From Notospermus geniculatus (taxonomy: Eukaryota > Nemertea > Pilidiophora > Heteronemertea > Lineidae): 64,000 nucleotides of DNA. Made by a program: the position numbers and the translations under genes. A model generated the notes under the pieces. It made no database searches, was not told where the DNA came from, and saw only the letters and a program-made list of their open reading frames with translations. The stretch lies in contig NMRB01000192.1 of assembly GCA_002633025.1 (NCBI GenBank), forward strand, positions 326,182 to 390,181, in the 5' to 3' direction. This document shows, in pieces, positions 61,238 to 64,000 of this stretch (positions within the stretch are counted from its first letter, which is position 1; each line of letters starts with the position of its first letter).

Positions 61238-61265
61238 CTGTGTGTGTGTCTGTGTATCTGTGTGT
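61211..61265. repeat. GT microsatellite
   Basis: A (GT)n tract with a few CT interruptions. Confidence 0.9.
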
Positions 61266-61736
61266 CCGGTCTGTCACACCTTCATATCTCATCTCCTTGA
61301 ACAGCTAGAGCCTTGGAAACAAATCCTACCCCTAGGTTTGTCAACCTGGGCAATCCAATGAGCCAATAATTTTCAATCTCAGATGTCTCCATCATGATGT
61401 AATCAACATATCGGACTTGATATTTTGTCTGTCACGCTTTTATCTGATGGCATAACTCGGCTCCTTCAACACCTACAGCAATGGAAATAAGTTCTACCCT
61501 TAGGTTTTCATACCTTAGGAATTGAATGGGCTGATTACTTTTGATGTGAGATGTTGGGATCATGGTGATATCGATATCACGAATTTGATATTTTCAGATA
61601 ACTTGCCATACTGTCAACTGAGCAACATGAAACAAGTCTTAGTTCATGCCTACTTATCCAAGGACTGGACTATGTTGAAATTCTCAGCCTCAAGTGTCCG
61701 GGTGTTCGAAATATCATGAGATTTTGATATATCAAA

Positions 61737-62410
61737 CTTGATAATTTGAAATATCTCTGCCTGTGGTAAAGGTAGAGGCATGATATCACCCATACTTAGG
61801 TTATTGAGGATGCCCATTTCGATTATGCAATGACCTTGATGATCAGAGGTCAAGGTCAAGGTCAGAGGTCAAGGTCGAACTTGAAAATTTGAAATATCTC
61901 TGCCTGTGGTAGTGATAGAGACATGATATCACCCACACTTTAGGTTATTGAGGATGCACATTTCGATTATGCAATGACCTTGATTGTCAGAGGTCAAGGT
62001 CAAGGTCAAACATGAAAAATTGTAATTTCTCTGCCTGTGGTCGAGATAGAGACATGATATCCCCCATACTTAGGTTATTGAGGATGCCCATTTCGATTAT
62101 GTAATGACAATGATGATCAGAGGTCAAGGTCAAGGTCAAACTTGATAATTCGAAATTTCTCGGCCTTTGGTAAAGGTAGAGGCATGATATCACCCATACC
62201 TAGGTTATTGAGGATGCCCATTTCGATTATGCAATGACCTTGATGATCAGAGGTCAAGGTCAAGGTCATACTTTGATAATTTGATATATCTCTGCCTATG
62301 GCAGAGGTGGAAGCATGATATCACCCACTATTAGGTTACTGAGGATGCCCATTTTGATTATGCAATGGCCTTGATGATCAGAGGTCAAGGTCAAGGTCAA
62401 ACCTGATGAT
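61737..62410. repeat. Tandem repeat of about 135 bp rich in AGGTCA
   Basis: Five units each contain ATCTCTGCCTGTGGT, GATATCACCCATACTTAGGT, TTGAGGATGCCCATTTCGAT and CAGAGGTCAAGGTCAAGGTC. Flanking sequence at 61150-61200 (TCAGATCGGGAACCA) and 62470 (GCGGGAACCATC) suggests the array is the core of a larger dispersed repeat. Confidence 0.85.
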
Positions 62411-62499
62411 TTGATTTGAGCACATCAAAATGGCACCCAGCAGGCTGCCTGTCATGCCTGTAAGGTCCTCTTAACAAGCGGGAACCATCAGACATTTAC

Positions 62500-64000
62500 A
62501 ATGTCATCTTGTTTTTTTAGTTTTTGTTGACTTGTTTGCGACAAATGCTTCCTTGGAAATTACCTCAAAGGTAATTATCGCATGCGACGTAGTATTCGCA
62601 TCGGTAGTCGCCCCCTTTTAGTCGGCGCACGTGTGCGCCGCCCTTTAGGTGCCCCATTCTAGGCCGACGCCAACCCAAAGACTGAACCCACGGTCATAGT
62701 CGAGCCTAAAGTTCTTCATGTTCTTCCCAATCTTCTGTGAACAGATCCGATCACGTTAGTTTGCAATAAACGCTGGTACTATCTTGGCGCTACCTCCTTG
62801 TCGTAAAAAAATAAAGTTAACGCCACCATAGTTACAGTGTTATTTTGAAGACGCCATCAATGGTCTTTTGAGCGTTGGACCTCCGATTAACTTGGTTACT
62901 GGGAGTATGACCCTCCTAGGCTTAGTCTGGAAGTGCGGATGATCCAAGGGGGAGTTGTAGTCCCAGATGGCCCTCTGATCATCAAAACACAAGAACGACG
63001 TGAAAGGATACACCTGCATGAGGCCCTTCGCCCGGATAGCCCTACGACTTGGCGGTTGGAAAACTCACAGTGGGCAGTGAACCTTTCAGCTTCCTTGATC
63101 GGCTTCGGCTGACCAGGTGTAAAATTTTTCAGTGTTTCCGTGGGTCAGTGAACTTCAAAAACACCCCTACCCTTGCCGCACCGGAGCACGAACCGCATCT
63201 TTGTGCCTTCAGGTTTAGCGTTAGCAGTTCGTCATATTACCGCAGGCCGGCGCTCTGTTAACATGACACGTGAAGCGAAGCGCAGTATTGTTCGCCATTC
63301 GATTCCTCCACTCACATTCGTGTCTTGGTAGATTTCATAGAATTAAAACCGCAAGAAAAACAGACAAAGCTTCACCTTACGCAGGTTACGTAATTCTGAA
63401 GAAGCGGGCCTAATCGGCTGCCCATGCATAGCCATAGGCCTAATATACAGGCCTAGACCTAACTCATTTCTCACGCGGGTGTTGTGCGGGTCGTTCTGGA
63501 CACTGGTTACCATATAGGCCAGCTTTTCGCCAGTGGAAGGATGACAGCACAGAGCAACGGGGATCTTGAGTCTACATGTACGATGCATCATGATTTTGCC
63601 GCCCACTCCTTCCGTCTGCATGCGCTGCAACATTTGAATGCAAACCACTGACATCCCGCCTGCCTCTTACGTTGAAAATCAATACATCCGAGTGTTAGCA
63701 TTTTATGACAATCATGGCAATACGAACCACCACTGGGGACGAGATTCCCTATACAAATAGCACGCGGCTATCACCGATGTATCTTATGCAACGAGGTTGG
63801 ATCTATCACCCTAGCAACTCATTAGCATGCTATACTGTGTGTAGCGACAAGCCGGTGCAGCTTTCCGCTTCAAACCACGGAGTATGCACATGAGCTAGAG
63901 GACTGGAATATACGGGTAAACCTCTCGGTGCATAAAAGGACGTAATCAGCCGCAACTGCAGCAAGGTAAGGCTAATTTTTGGCAGCATATATCTTATTCT
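62500..64000. other. Right end of the window, no supported gene
   Basis: The sequence is somewhat GC-richer than the interval before it. A minus-strand open frame of 103 codons at 63343-63654 (MLQRMQTEGVGGK..., HPSTGEKLAYM) has a donor-like ATG|GTAACC but no convincing acceptor. Near the edge, CATAAAAGG at 63931 followed by GCAGCAAG|GTAAGG at 63966 could be a promoter and first non-coding exon of a gene beyond the window. Confidence 0.3.

Overview
The window is a piece of a metazoan, invertebrate-like draft genome. It has spliced genes with GT-AG introns of 0.1-3 kb, long AT-rich introns and intergenic DNA, many short inverted-repeat elements, tRNA-derived SINEs, minisatellites, two N gaps and one isolated N. 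The ACATGTA and GGCCTA words recur throughout. From memory this suits a marine invertebrate such as an echinoderm, hemichordate or mollusc, but I cannot name the species. All exon models were built by hand by checking splice sites and reading phase across each junction. No homology search was run.

Layout: 0.37-1.19 kb, plus strand, is the last exon of a plakin-repeat protein. 5.73-8.64 kb, minus, is the complete Mediator gene MED4 (six exons). 8.82-11.73 kb, plus, is the complete cap-binding gene eIF4E2/4EHP (seven exons). These two are divergent, with 178 bp between their start codons. 13.28-13.68 kb is an N gap. 14.06-20.6 kb, minus, is a FAM124-family gene whose conserved domain is spliced to a very long, low-complexity, tryptophan-motif N-terminal exon. 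20.8-38.1 kb is gene-poor and repeat-rich, with one candidate first exon at 35.6 kb on the minus strand.

38.18-56.65 kb, plus, is the most notable locus: a 19-exon gene for an approximately 986-residue type I membrane protein that I do not recognise as a named family. It has a signal peptide, a cysteine-rich EGF-like stalk, a long beta-rich ectodomain, one membrane helix, and a cytoplasmic tail with repeated E-N-x-Y-V-N motifs that fit Grb2-type SH2 ligands. A second, tyrosine-free terminal exon is available just after the membrane exon. The tail repeat array continues, eroded, past the stop codon. Its introns carry an unusual density of inverted-repeat and TTAA-bounded elements.

58.10-58.73 kb, minus, is a small three-exon gene of unknown function. 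58.94-59.97 kb, plus, is an intronless class A GPCR. These two are also divergent, 213 bp apart. 60-62.5 kb holds mobile elements and an AGGTCA-rich tandem array. 62.5-64 kb has no gene I can support. MED4 and eIF4E2 are housekeeping genes. The receptor-like gene and the GPCR are surface proteins. Nothing in the sequence shows the genes to be functionally linked beyond the two divergent promoter pairs.
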